A program made the translations under genes and the position numbers. Shown here in pieces: positions 34,701-49,700 of a stretch of DNA of 64,000 nucleotides (its first letter is position 1; every line of letters starts with the position of its first letter). The notes beneath the pieces are model-generated. The model ran no database searches. It had not been told where the DNA came from and saw only the letters and a list, made by a program, of their open reading frames with translations. The stretch is taken from assembly GCA_946406115.1 (NCBI GenBank), contig OX291550.1, forward strand, positions 25,954,722 to 26,018,721. Direction: 5' to 3'. This DNA comes from Apoda limacodes (lineage: Eukaryota > Arthropoda > Insecta > Lepidoptera > Limacodidae).

Positions 34701-37700
34701 GTATCTAGACAAAGTTTGCTTTACACGAGTATGTCTCTCATATCGAAATTTTAATGTTTTTTTTTTATTTTTGTTAGTTAGGCTTCTACTTTTATACACA
34801 ATTATTTAATAATTGCAAAAAAAACAAAATAGTTCGTATTGTATCGTAGTTCAAATCGTGTGTACGAAGTGAATCGAGACGTTTCTAATCTGGGCGAGGG
34901 TTTCCCACTAAAAGCTATTTCTGTAGTTGGTTGGTGCGTACGTGACGACCCGGTTGATGATCCGAGATGTCCTCCTCGCGTGCAAAGTCTGAAACACGCT
35001 TTGCAAATGACTTCAGTGTCAATGTCTTCTGTCTATATCTACTTATTTATATTTTTTATTAAAGCACGTTTAGTTTTATATGAGTCTATAATTTTGATAA
35101 TCCTCTCTTATATCAAAAATACTGCCGCATTGACATTTTGATAAATATATGCCAAAGTTGGGAATTGATACTTGTGATGCTAAATATACAAATATGTTCA
35201 GTGAAAATAAGATTTCATAAAAATATCTATGGATAAAAATACACTGTTAGCTCCAAACGCTGATATTAAAAATATTATAATAATAAATAAATAAGAAAGT
35301 CGAAGCAAACGAATTGTAAAAACTAAAAGATTTAATAATGACCAATTTTAGGAACTTTTTGTATCGATATCTCGATATTTAATATTTTCGTTCTTTTTAC
35401 ATTCACAAACGTGAAAAAAAAAAAGCATATAAGGTTCTCAATCTTATTTATATTTTCGCGCATAGATTTGTTGCAAAAACTGAATCAATGTCACCTTAAT
35501 TATATGCAACGATAAATTTTTGAAAATAATTATTATCGAAAATAATTATTAAGCAACCGTCTCTGCTCTCTGCTGCGTTTGTTGTACGTTCGTATACAAA
35601 TATATGTATTTTTTCATCAAAACTTTTACGCAACCGCGCATTGGTAACGAGTATGTTTTGCTAAGAAATGTGCGTCACCCACGTGCTGTTTCCTCGAATA
35701 GTATTTTAAATATGCTACAGTAATGTGGATTCTCGTGGCAGTTCGCAGTGTTTAGATTCGAGCTAAAAAAAAACTGGTTGCCTGTAAAGTCGGTATACGG
35801 GCGAAAGTTTTACGTGACAATGATTTTATGTCTGTCTCTCTCGCTCTTAGGCGGGCGCGTGCCTCTCACTCGCTCTCATTGTGAGCGCATAACGTGAGCT
35901 GAGCGTAACGCAGTTTCTTGAAGTGTCACCCGGCAAACCAATTTATAAGACGTTGTCACGTCAATAAACAAATACAATACCGTGGATTGCATATGTAAAA
36001 CTAGCATTATCCGCGACTTCATTGACCAAGGATGTAACCTATTATTGTATGCCAAGTTTTATCACAAATAGTTTAGTAGTCTTTTTATGCATACCACAGA
36101 CTTAACTTACCCTCTTAGAAGTAGGCGACCTTCCCGGAACTCAGAAGTAATAGTTAAAAAATAAGGTTTAACGCGTCCAAAAATTAGATTAATAGTAATG
36201 AATTACCATGCCGTACAATGAATTAACACATGAATAGGCAACATTTAAAACTTTTGAACTTATATTAATAAAATAACAATTAAAAAAATTTTTATGTGAC
36301 TTTGAATATTCACTTAAAAGTTAAAAAAATATCCCTCTAAAAAAACATAGAGATGAATTGAGAACGTCCTCATTTTTTTTGAAGTCGGTTAAAAATAAAA
36401 GAGTAGTAGTTTGACTACACATATTTGCACTAATGAACATAGCCGTTGCATTATCTTGTGCTATATATACATGCAATAATTTTATTTCAACAGTGCTGTG
36501 AGAATAAAAATTATGATAATTGTCTGTTATGATAATTATGTATGGGTAGGCTACTAGGGCATATGAAACCGGTTTTTACCGATTCCATTTTTTTGATCAG
36601 TAATTACCAGAAAAAGCCTAACAAAATAAAACTAGTGGATTTGTGAGCTGTAAAATCCGGACAGATATACGAAAGCATTTTTTGGCCAAGCTTAGAATCG
36701 AAAAAACTGAGTACTTCAAATTTATAAATTTCCGATATTGTAATAGGGTCAGATTCTGCATGCTCTACAGGCTACATGTCATCGTATTAATTTACCTAAT
36801 ATTCTATTTAGTAATAAAGATGGGGAGAATTTTTACAAAAAAAACGTAGCTTTCTAAACAGACTTTATTTTGTAAGAGAAGTTTTTTCGTCACGCTATCA
36901 GTATTATCTATCATTTATGTATTATGATGAGGCTTATGACTGATAGAAGTCTGGCGCTGACTTACCTTCGGGTTCGAGGTTCACGCCGGTCGAAGGGACG
37001 ACCCCAAGAGCGACAACCCATGCACAGTCTCCCCCCGCGGGGAGCCCTTCAGAGTCTCGCCCCAAAAGCCCGGTGGAGCAGTAATAAAAAAAGACTGATA
37101 GAAGTGTATAACGCCGGGTTCCAAAGTGCATCTATTTGTTCGTAGTTATTTCTGTGGGAAATAAATATGTTTTTTCGGGGTAAAACGTACTTAAATGTCC
37201 TTTTCAGTCTTTGGAACAATCTCCGTATCAATATTCCGCTCAAGTAGTTGCTCAGCAAACAAACACTTTAGTGACTTAAGTTGGCGGCAACCGGTAACAA
37301 TTTGGGGGGTTTCAATCTCTCAATGGTTGGTAATATACGATTTAGTAGGTATACATATTACCTAACTAGACTGTGCATGCGGCTCCGCAAGCCCTAAATT
37401 CGGTTATCGGCGTGGAACTCCTGTATTAGCTTCTTAATTTTTTTAATTATACTAATGAAGTTTGCTATAGCGAACCATAGCTGTAGCTATAGTTCGCTTA
37501 ATCTCATTTATATTTACTCCCGCAGAAAATTTTAAATTTTTCGAAATAAAAAGTGCCTATGTGTTAATACAGGGTATCAGTTATCCTCCATTTTTCATAA
37601 AAATTGGTCCAGCCGGTTGAACGTGAAGAAGTAACAAACAAACATACACAGTCACAAACTATCGCCTTAATAATATTAGTGTGATAGTTCTGTGAAACGT

Positions 37701-40700
37701 TCATAAATTCTGAGTACTTCTGTGAAACCATTATATATGTTATATTAGGTTAATTTTGACGCAGTAAAATGGCGCAAATATTTAAATAGCTCTGCTATCA
37801 AACTAAAAATCAAATAACTGGAAAATCGTGTTTAGTTAAATTCATTTAAATATAGGCTTGGCATAATGTATCTAGGTAATTATTCTGTTTTTAGTGCGTA
37901 AAATACAGTTAATTTCGAAGGCGCATCGCTCCATGGTCTCCTTATCATTATTTTGAATTCGTTAGTTACTTTGAAATCCATTTTTGACAAATAAATAATT
38001 AATTGTCCTCAGATTATTAACTCATAAGGAAAACTACAGTTGAAATCATAAATCTACCGCCACAGTTCGAGTCTAGATTAGTTAATATTGCGCAGTGATA
38101 TTGATTCTTAAAAACAAGTAATTGATAACAATTAATGATGATTATAGTACTACCTTCTACCATTACTTAGAATTTATCAATCGTAACCTACGTAATTATG
38201 TTTTTATCGGTCATTATTACGAGTTGACACACCTACTATTGAAGAGCCGTGGAACGTCTTATGTTTAGGTATATTAAGAGACCATATCGAATGCGTTTCA
38301 TTATATCAGCTTCTTTTGGAAATATACCTACTACATCCAGCTCTTACCAGCCACCTACTTGAGGTCATCGGTCCATGGAGCTGGGGGCGTTTCACGCTTC
38401 GCTTTCCGATATGCGGCCTCCACTCTAGGACACATCTGCTCCAACTGCTGTCAATCCTTTGGCAGACGTGGCCAGCCCATTGCCAGTTCAGCTTGCTGAT
38501 TTTACGAGCTCTGTCGGTGACCTTAGGTCTTTTCCGGATGCCCTCATTTCGGACTCGATCCCTTAATGACACAATCATAGATCGTTCCGTAGCGCGCTGA
38601 GCAACTTTAAGCTTGTATATCAGCCACGCTGTAAGTATCCAAATCATACTTGACATATACATTATATTTATCCGCCTGAATTTTGAAAAATAAGAATCCA
38701 TTCAGCTGTTTATGGTTTTATCTACAATAATATTGGATTTCTATTACAAAATTTTCATTTCCATTCAAAAAACGATAAAATGCATTTATCTTAATTTTCA
38801 ATTTCCAAATACAATTTCTTTAAGAGGGCGATATAGGCCAGAAAGCTAATTTCTGTAATACTAACATTGTGTATGTAAATGTGCTAAAAATTATTACACA
38901 ATGTCATACACATTAATATGAGATGTATTTGTTGTATACGTCTTAAGTAATTTATCCATAATGAGGCATCGAATCTTTTAAATTTTTGTATGCAATTCAA
39001 CGTATTTTTTGTTTTGTTGTCATATTGTTTAACTTTTTGCAACAACTTATAGTCAATGCACTAGATAACAATTAATTCTAATTATTTAATCGACTTTTAT
39101 AACAATCTAATGCAAAACACGCTTTTAAAATTTACACAAGTGTTGAAACAATGGTGACTTCCAGATTTTTTTTGCATTAAATACAATAAATAAAAATCAT
39201 TCAGTAGGTAATGCAATAGATAAAAGCTAGTTTTATAACATATTTTTTTTCTCAATCTTTCTGTTGCTATAGTTTTGCCACAACATATGCACAAAAACGG
39301 CATATTAACGCCCTTCTACCCTGTATCTTACCCTTAACGTTTATCTTCAATAATGACGTATTTTTATACAAACTTCCAAACCCCATTTTGCCTCTTTAGT
39401 GGATGAATTTCGCAAAATCCTCTCTTAGTGCTCACCTATTAAACAGAACCTCTGCAAAATTTCAAGTCTCCAGCTAAACCTAATATTAGTTATGTAATGG
39501 TATAATGTTTACTTTGCTTACAAGAAGATTGGACAATTGCGTAAAGCAAGGTACCTATATGAGAAAACTATACGCGGTGTCTCGCAGCATCCTTCATACA
39601 AACGTTACTAACATTGATTGCTTTTCGCCCATACAACGTTTATATTCCTCGTTATATGCAGAATTCGTCTGGCCTTAAGCCCTCTCTTAAATCCCATTAA
39701 TATTAGTACCTGGAGGACCGAGCAAATGCTCGGTTTTTTTTTTAAAACAGCGCCATCTATTGTGAAGTAGCTTACGCGTTGCTTAATAACGCCACCTGCT
39801 GTCAAATAGCTTAAGTGTTGCATATTAATACTCGCAAATAGATGTTATAAACACGGATAAAACGACGTTTTCTAAAAATGATCCTAGCTAGATCAATTTA
39901 TCGACCCCGAAAACCCCTACATACAAAATTTCATGAAAATCGATGGAGACGTTTTTGAGATTCAGATTATATATATATATATATACAACAATTGCTCGTT
40001 CAAAGGTATTAGACAGATAAAGGCGAAAGTTTGAGAGTATGTGTTTCAAATTCAATATAATTTATTCAGTTTAGGCTACAATAATTGAACACTTATGAAT
40101 GTCACTACGCCATCGGTTCGTAAGTCTACATGGCGGGTGACCTTGTACTGAGAAGAACAGGCAAGAAACTCAGCAAGGGCATTTCTTTTCTCCCTTTCTC
40201 TTACAGCGTCCAATTAAAATATTGGAAAATGCGCTCCCTATCATAAAAGGACACTTTCCATTACAAACATAAAAAAACATGAAATATAAAGCACAAGCAC
40301 AACATAAAAAAGTATCTAATATAAACAAAAGACAGTTTATGTATTCATCACTAAAAAAATAATCAATGTCTTACAGTTTTAATAAACAAAACAAAAAAGT
40401 AAGACTAAATACTAAGAATACAAAGAAGTTTGCAAGAGCAGACCAGCCTCCACAGGCGGCACCCGTTCACGAGTATGACACATGAATCAGCCACCGGCAA
40501 TAAACTCACTAGTTAATCTTTTATACATCATATAAAAATACAATATAGCCTTAAACTAGGTAATAACATAATAAACAATGTTTTAATTTCAAAAAAATAT
40601 TTCAAATGCCCCAATACAAATCAATTAAGTTCTAATTTTTCCAAGCATTTTATCATTTATGTATTCATCAACTTTGTAATAGCTTTTTTTCATTAAAATT

Positions 40701-43700
40701 TCGTTGAAATATATTTTAAATTTATTTGAGGGTAAATTAACCACATGTTCTGGAATTTTATTGTAGAAAAATATACTTTGTATTGCGAAAGATCTATGTA
40801 CCATCTGGAGTGTGTGTATGTTTGTTACTTCTTCACGCTTCAACCACTGGACGGATCGGAATGAAACTTGGCACATATATAGGTTAGGTCCTGGAATAGC
40901 ATAAAGGCTATTTTATCCCGGGAAATTCAAAATTTGTTTCAAAAAATGTTTCGGTCCAAAATGACATAGTTATCCGTCAAGATTAAATAAAGTTTTTTAA
41001 AAAGCCCTACGCCTCTTTTCTGGAGGCTTGGGCCATATAGAGTCAGTCTACCGCACTGACTTAGTGTGTGTCTTATCGGACGTTTGTCGAGCTAGTGCCC
41101 TACTGCAGAGGCACACGCCTCTTTTCTGGAGGCTTGGGCCATATAGTCAGTCTACCCGCACTGCCTTTAAATGGGCTTTGTCGAGTTTAGTAGCTATTTA
41201 CGCCTTTAGCTGATTATACAGCGTTATGTTTAATTACAATTGTTATGACTATTTAACGATCCTTCTTAAACATGGAAGAAAAAGCGGTCACCCACCCAAG
41301 TACTGACCACGGTCGACGTTGCTTAACTTCGCTTTTCGTTTCAGATAGACGAATGCGACTGGGCCACGAGCTTTTCAATTCTCAGAAAATAATTAACTGT
41401 ACGTTTCTCGCATAAACTGATACTAATTTGACGCACAAAACCCTACTATAAACAATTATTTAAAATTAAAAGCCAACATGAAATCCTATGAAGGACAGTG
41501 ATGAGGTGCATTCAATTTTAAAAAAGCAGGTATTTACTTAAGCGAAAAGAAAATTCGTTCAAAGCGATACTAGCTGATTAATTTCAACGAAAATGTTTAA
41601 TATTTTAAAGCAGGTATTTTATTTGTTTCGAATAAAACAAGAGTTTCAGCTTAAAATATCAGATTTTGAGTCAAGAATCTAACAAATTCTGTTAAAATTA
41701 TTTTTTTCTCTAATTCAAAACAATATTATCCCTACTGAACATTTCACTGGCTTTGATTTAAGATACAATTATTTTAATCGAAAGATATAGTTTTTAATAA
41801 GTGACGTCGCAGATTTAAGAAAATTATTTTTTGTTTCAAACGAAGAAAAATAAAATGTTGCATATAAAAATGTATTTATTTTATACAAGAACATTAACTG
41901 TCTTAGGGTAATAAATTTAAGTTTGGTTAATCTAAAACGTACATTTATTTGGTTAAAATAAAATTTGTTCATACGAAAAGAAGTTTATCAATTTCGATTG
42001 ATAAAATGATTTTTTTTCTGGGAAATAATATTGCCTTCTGTGAACAAAATATGTCCAAAATAGTTGGATTTCTTGACTGAATGCAAATTATTTTGGTGGA
42101 ATAGAACTTGGAAACTCTTTTTTTTCCGTGTAGCTTTAACAAACTTCTTTAGTATAATCAAGGAGTTGCCGTAAGAGTCCTACGCCGTTAACCAAATTTA
42201 GGGCGGGCGGACCCGCGGGCAAAGTCTAGTAATGTATATTTCTTTTGAAATTACAGCAGAATTTAGATTAAAATCATAATCCATAGAAACGAAACTTATG
42301 AAAGCAAATTCGTATTTGCGAACGCCACACACGTTTTGATTGACCTTCTAGCGATCGCTTGCTGTAACGTCATAAGTGTCGTAACAGTTAATTAGAAAGT
42401 AGTATTACGACAGTGACAACACACCCCATAAACTAAACTATACGTGGTTTTACGAACAACGAAACAATAAAATATAAATAACATTTCTTGCCTTGCCTTG
42501 ACTTTGCGTGGGATGGGAGTATGGGAGGGAATGTTATACAGAACTGTACGATTGAATATAGGTACTTACGCAGTAGGTGAGTGCGCAGTTTAAGAAAATT
42601 GTTAAATGATACGTGAAATTTGGTCCTAAATATAAAATTCAAAGTATAGTAATATTTCTTATTGATATGTTATAACCGGCTGCTCTTCAAACAAGAATTG
42701 TTTAAAGTAGTTGTTTTTAATATATTTTTTTATGTGTATTTTCTTTTTTCAAAATTTAAAAAAAACCTTTATTTTAACTTCGGAAATTAAATAAAAATAC
42801 AATTCTCGAATCTGTTATTAGGCTAATTTTAGTGATATTACCTTTACTTTGCTAATAGTAAGTGGTTATTTTTTAATGAGTTGTTATTAGTAATGAGGCA
42901 CGTGTACGTGGTTTGCTTGAACATTGATATCGATCCCTCTGATTATAATACACCTGTCGAGGTTATTTGCCCAATTAGTGTCAGCTTAAAGCCAAATATA
43001 GGCAAGGCATAGTAGAAAATAACTGAAATATTTATATTGATTGGTATATTAATACATATTTTGCTTCAGTGAATGAATGTACTTTACACAGAACATTGTT
43101 TATAGAATACTAGCTTTTGCCGCTGTTCCACCTGCCCTAAATTCGATTATCGGTGTAGGATGTCAACGGCAACTGCTTAATTTTAGAAAATAAACCGACT
43201 CACACTTGACGTTTTTAAGTAGCAGTAGTACTTTACCGGGACTCAAACTATCTTTATACCAAATTTCATCTTAATCGGTTCAGTGGTTAAAGCTTGAAGG
43301 GGTAACCGACAAACAGAGTTACATTCGCATTTATTATGTTTATTTCGATTAAATTCATCATTGACACGATGACAATGAAAACCAATTTCACCGCAAAAAA
43401 ATATAATAGGTGGTTTTTATCTGTATTGAAACAATAATGTTTTTGGTTGCCATGTTTGGCGCCTTAGTCGTGCGAATGAATAGACTATTTTCTACCTCAA
43501 TTACTAAAAAAGTAATTGATTTACATTTCATAACGTGTCGTTTCGTAAATAGTTAATATTTTGTTAGTACATCCACGGGGAGTACCCGCTTCCTTATCAA
43601 TGAGAGATGGTGTATATGATAGATGAGTCATTCATTTTGCATCGTAAAAGATTGGGGTAGTGTTTTTATAAACTGGCTGTTGAAAAGCATTTATTACCAT

Positions 43701-46700
43701 GCTCGGTGTAGGGTTCTGTAGCCGGAGATACCTTGCAGACGTATGATTCTTGTGGGCAGGATATTTGTTATAAGGTGCTTGGATTTTGATAAACTCAAGT
43801 AACAAATTTTTATAATCGAAAAAACGAGGTACTTGTGCCCCGTGGTAAAACCTTTTGTCGCTGGTCGGACCCCCCTCCAGTATAAAAACTATTGTACGTG
43901 TCGGATGGACATCGATGAATGAATCCTTGTGATTAACATTACATTGGAATCTAGCTCCTCAATACATTTACTTAAAATGCGACTCATGAGAAATTTCCAA
44001 ATTAGCAATCTTCTTTTTTTTATCAGAGAAAAGAAGATCGTGGAAGCAAGCAGCGGGAGTGTAGTGGCTCCTGGTGACGCGCACTCCAACCTGATGGCCG
44101 CTATCCGGCAGGCGGGTGGCGCCGGCCGCGCTAAGCTGCGGGCATCAGCTACTACTCCTATCAAGGTTAGTCTATTGGCATAGCACTTTAGTTCCTTCAA
44201 ATTTGGCTTAAAATACATCACGAAAAACCTGGGTTCCACAGTGGATTGCTGGAATTTGTGGATATTGAAGATCGGGACTGGCTGTTATCGTTTACTGTGA
44301 CAGTTTTGAGATCGACAGGATATAATTTATGTGCATACCACCAAAACCACAAGACAACCAATTATACAAGCGTTAAAGGGGCGTCCATAAATTACGTAAG
44401 GTTATTTTGTGATTGCGATTTTCGACCCCCCTCTTCCCCTTTGGTGAGATGTCGTGAGATTTGACTCGAACGCCTCCCCCCTTCGGTAACCTCTCGTGAG
44501 ATTTATTAAAATGTTAGTGTAAATAAAACAACTTATAACTTAACTTTTATTAAATACTTAATCAAACAATTCTAGTTGGTAAATATTTAATGTTCAAAAT
44601 TTTTTTTACTCATAAATTTGTTAAATTAGAATAGTTGTTAGTATAATATCGCAATCGAGTCTTCAAATATCGATAAAATAATATATCTTTTAATTTGAGT
44701 CTGTTCTTTTTCCCAAACAAATGTTTATTCCGTCTTTTATTAACTTTTACAAAAAAATATATATATAATCCTTGACGTTAACCTTAGCTTAGTTCGCAGA
44801 AGTGAGCGAATATAATTAGAGAGACAACCGACTCGTCTCGTCAACTAATTAAAACTTACCTTTGCGCGGATTTCTACTAATCACCTAAATCTGCCGAGCG
44901 GTCCTTTCCAAAACTATTTGATTTTTGACTATTAATTGAAATTCCTTTGATGTATACATGGTTGAAACCAGGAATATCTAGTAGGGAGCTTGCTCGCGTT
45001 CTCGCTGGCAAAATGTATGGAAGTACATCTTACCTCTCGATACCTTGTGATGAGATTAAATACCATATATTTTTCCTTGAGATCTCTGGACTTCGCAATA
45101 AGCTCCAAGGTCATAATCATTTCGGTACCAGATAAATTTTACCCAGTTAGATTAGGGGCTAATAACACTTTCACTTTGTTTTAACCGTTTTATTAGGGGT
45201 CCCTATTTTTTTATTGTGCTCCTATAACATTTAAACCGTGTGTTTTTATAATCTAAAAAATATCAGAATAAGCTTTATAAACAGTTATAACGAAAAAAAA
45301 AACGGTTTACAACTTTTTCAGATAACCATAAGGAATTCTCATCCTACGGAACCCTAACTGAATGTATCGCCTTTCTCATATTAGAGGTTAGAATCGAATT
45401 TTGTTTACATATTATGGCAAGCCAAAAAAATAGGCTGTAAGTACACTATTAACGCCCTAAGCAAACGTGTGATCGCCAATAAAAACAACTTATGAGGCGT
45501 GAAAATTTTCACGGTTCACGATCCGCGATTGGTTCGATGACTTTGCGTCCGAGGTGTGACGTGTTTACAATTTATTTTCCTTATGGAGATGAATTAGCGA
45601 GTTTTTGTCGAGTACGTGTTTATTCGACGACAACCAAGAGAACTTGGTGATCCAGTAGGTATCCATTAATCATTAGATGTTGGCGACTGCCAGCTAGCAA
45701 AATTACTTGTTTTGCGTAGGTTTCGAAACGCAACTTTAAAGTTGAAAAAGTGTATTTAAAACGTCCGGCTCAGGGCAATTTTTAACTGTCAACATCAACA
45801 TCTCGTCATCACTGACGACAAACAAACATGAATAACTTTCACAAACCTGCGCTTTCTTGATCAGATGCGTTACTGTGTCCTCAGCGGAGAAATGTATAAA
45901 GACATCTTGTCGTTTTTTATGGTTGTAATGCGTTGTTGAAGTGCGTATATAGAGAATCTACAACTGGGTTTAAAAAAAACCGGCTACTCACAGACAATTA
46001 TATAAACATCTTCAAAATCTTTATCAAGAACCTTGAACTTTGTCGTGTGAAAACCTTGCACTATGTATCGTTTTTATTTTAAATTTATCTTGTATTAAAC
46101 GTAAGTAAGTATAAGTATGTAATTGTAAGTATTAAAATGTAAATGTTAGTATTTAAATACTTACATTGGAATTAAATTTAGATAAGTAATCGAAATAATA
46201 TCTACTATTCGATTTTGTGGAATAATAAATTCAAATTCTAATTCAATTTATTCAGTTTAGGCTACAATAATTGAGCACTTATGAATGTCACTACGCCATC
46301 GGTTCGTAAGTCTACAGGGCGGGAGACCTTGTACTGAGAAGAACCGGCAAGAAACTCAGCAAGGGCATTTCTTTTCTCCCTTTCTCTTACAGCGTCCAAT
46401 TAAAATGTTGGAAAATGCCCTCCCTATCATAAAAGGACACTTTCCATTACAAACATAAAAAACATGAAATATAAAGCACAAGCACAATATAAAAAAGTAT
46501 CTAATATAAACAAAAGACAGTTTATGTATTCATCACTAAGAAATAATCAAAAGAAATAAAAATGTGTTTTTAAGTGTATTATCTGATCAATTTCATATTG
46601 GAATTGAAATCGAGCGTCCTGTGGGGTAACCCCGCAGTTTGAATATAATTATATACGAGGTGTGTAAAAACAGGCGCGGTAGGTATCACGCGAAGTTCAG

Positions 46701-49700
46701 CCTTGACCGTGTCATTCTGGAGCTAAAATGTGGGACTACGTGCCGTGTTATATCGTCTAAACTTATTATGAAACTGTTCAGATGAAAAGAATATTATTAC
46801 TTTAAATATTGTTAATTCTAAAATAACATTTTGTAACTAAAACTAACTAAATTAAATCACAGAAAAAACTTGTATTAAGAATAGGCAACGAAATATAAAT
46901 GACATGGCAAAAAAAAAACAAGACGGCATTATTTTCTTTAACAGCAAGCACGAATGAACATTAAAGATTCACGCACTCTCTGTCACAATATCTCGATCGA
47001 TACTGTCGAGATCTCGAACGAGATTGCCCATCGTTGCGATTGAATATCCAAATTAAGATTAAATTCCCTAATCAGGCCTATATTTCTTTAAAAGCCTGTA
47101 TTTTGGGCGCTAGATCCCTGGTAGTTAGGCCCCTTCTGAAAGGTACAAAACAAATGATAGACTTAAATGTGTGTGTGACGGTCACAGATCTGTCACAGAT
47201 TGGGCACGGGGCTAATTCTAGAGATCGGCAGAGAATTGCCATACTACGAGTGATGCTACTACCTGTGTGCACTGTGGTTCGTCTTTTATTGGCCTTTGTA
47301 GATACAGTTGTCATATTGAAACGATAGCTAGCGACCGAACATGCAAGGTCAGAAAAGTTTGTTGCAATTTAACTGTAACCTTATTATTAATAATATTATT
47401 AATAAATTCCATATTATTATTTCATAAATATTAATCGTTCTATTTAATAACATACATAAGTAGGCACATAATTAATTCGTCCTGGTCATACGGCAAATCT
47501 CACATCCACCCTTTAAAGAAAAATAAAAATTCATCACAAGCAAATGTAATGTTATTATTATACTGTATGTTTTTAGCGAGAGTTATTTTTGTAGGTGGAG
47601 TTTTATTATTCGAGGGCTTGTGAAGGTTAAGTTGAAAGGTTGAATTATATAGGGTTGACAGGTCATGTGGAAATTATTAATAAATGTTTCTGTTGCGACT
47701 GTTAGGGGAAGCACATGGTGGTCAGGTTAAGCCGATGGATCACCTAGAAAGTCCAGAAAGAATCTCGATCCCGCTCTTTACCTATACCCAAAGAGCGCCA
47801 ACGAAAGCCTATTATATGGAATGGACAGTAGCCTGTACGCCATCCGTCTGTCTTACACATAATACCGAATAGAAAAAAAAAAATTACATGTCGAAGCCCA
47901 AAATTATTTCCCATATAGAAATGTCTTAATTTTTTTTTATTAAAAAATTTATATATTTTTTTGATCACCAAAAAACCCGTTATTGTTAGACGTTGACTTC
48001 CCTAATACCTCCTGAATTCAATATTTCACAAGACAGTTTCACAGCTTTTAGGTTCAAATTAGCCTAAACGAAGGCATGAAGTAATTGAATAGTACTAGTG
48101 CAGAATTTTCACTAAAACAAACTTCAAAGCTTCGTTCTTGATACTATCCTCTGTTGCTAACGCACCGAAGAACAATTTCGTTTAAATGCCCGGCTGCTAC
48201 TTACGTATGATACAGACTTTGACGTACCGCTTAAGATCCGACACAATCGGTCAGGAAAAAATACGGCCGAGAGGCGCTTGTAGTCTGGTTAGCCTGTGCG
48301 ATAAGGCGCAAGTTGGTAAATATTTCTGACCTTGTGGCAAACATCAAAACCACACTCGCCATATTAAAATGGTGTGAGCTGACGCGACACTAGCGACACT
48401 GTACTTTGAAAATAAGACTGAAAGGTCAGAAAATTTATATAACGCTAAGTGACAGAGGCCTAGCCATGGTTTCATCAGACGTAGAACCCCAGTATAAAAA
48501 CGCGTATCATAGTACCTATCCAAGTGAACCGGCAATGATTAAAAACATTTCAATAGAAGTCCAAAGAGGTTATAAATTAAATAATTCGATTACAAAAAAA
48601 TAAAATGCCTGCTGCTCAAAATCCAGTTCTCAGCAATGATATGGCGAGGTGCGATTCTACGAAAGCGACCCGGATAGGGTTGCCACACAGATAATACAAA
48701 CAAAATTATTCATATAAAAAAAGTATTCATATCTCTGTGGGTTGCTATTACAAAAATAAGGAAACGAGAACACGTAAGCGAAGAAATATCCAAAATATAT
48801 ATTTTATTTTTATATTCGTAAATTATACGAAGCGGCAAACAGCTAAGAAGACATTTTAGACAACCAAAAAAGAAAAGATAACCCGGTCAAATCCAAGTCG
48901 TTTGAGCTATTAGTGTTCCGTACATTCTTACTGCCCCACAGCTCTATCACTGGCGTAAACCGTCGGTCCTGGCTGTGTTGTCAAGGTGGGCACTGGGCCA
49001 GCGCGCAGCGGGGTGAAATATGGCCTAACCGCCAGGCAGTGGGGCGTGCAACTAAAGCAACAAAAAACTTATTTAACAATATCTGATTTACTCTACGGTG
49101 ATAACCCTTGACGTGGCGACGCGATGCGCACACTAGCGTTTTTATAGCCCCACTAATGAGGACGCGATGCCTTAATATATTTACTAAAATTTAGCAGATT
49201 CCTGGAAGTTGCATAATTAACTAATTATATTTTAGTTATAAACTTGTTTTAATTTTTTAGGGTTTCGTACCCAGAAGGTAAAAAACGGGACCCTATTACT
49301 AAGACTCCGCTGTCCGTCCGTCGGTCACTAGGCTGTATCTCATAAACCGTGATAGTTGAACAGTTAAAATTTTCACAGAATATGTATTTCTGTTGCCGCT
49401 ATAACAACAAATACTAAAAATAGAATAAAATATTATTTTTTTCGGTCTCCCATACAACAAATGATTTTTTGCTCGATTTTGATAACGGCAACAGGAAGAC
49501 GCTTGGAATATTCACAGAGTATTAAGTTATATATATAAATATTTAAATAAATAATTAAAATAAAACAAATATTTTAGGAGGGCTCCCATACAACAGACGT
49601 GATTTTTTTGCCGTTTTTATAGATAATGGTACGGAACCGTTCGTGCGCGAGTCCGACTCTCACTTGGCCGATTTTTTTATAACAGACAACAAGTACATGA

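Noticed and set aside
34839..35141. 100-codon plus-strand frame
   Set aside because: No domain, and the second half is a hydrophobic translation of AT-rich DNA; no evidence of an exon.
35835..35960. LTR or promoter in the GC-richer patch
   Set aside because: No paired copy, no terminal TG/CA structure and no nearby gag/pol sequence.
38316..38600. Plus-strand 94-codon frame
   Set aside because: Shadow of the RTE-like LINE fragment on the minus strand.
43889..44239. 116-codon minus-strand frame
   Set aside because: Antisense shadow of WASHC1 coding exon 4.
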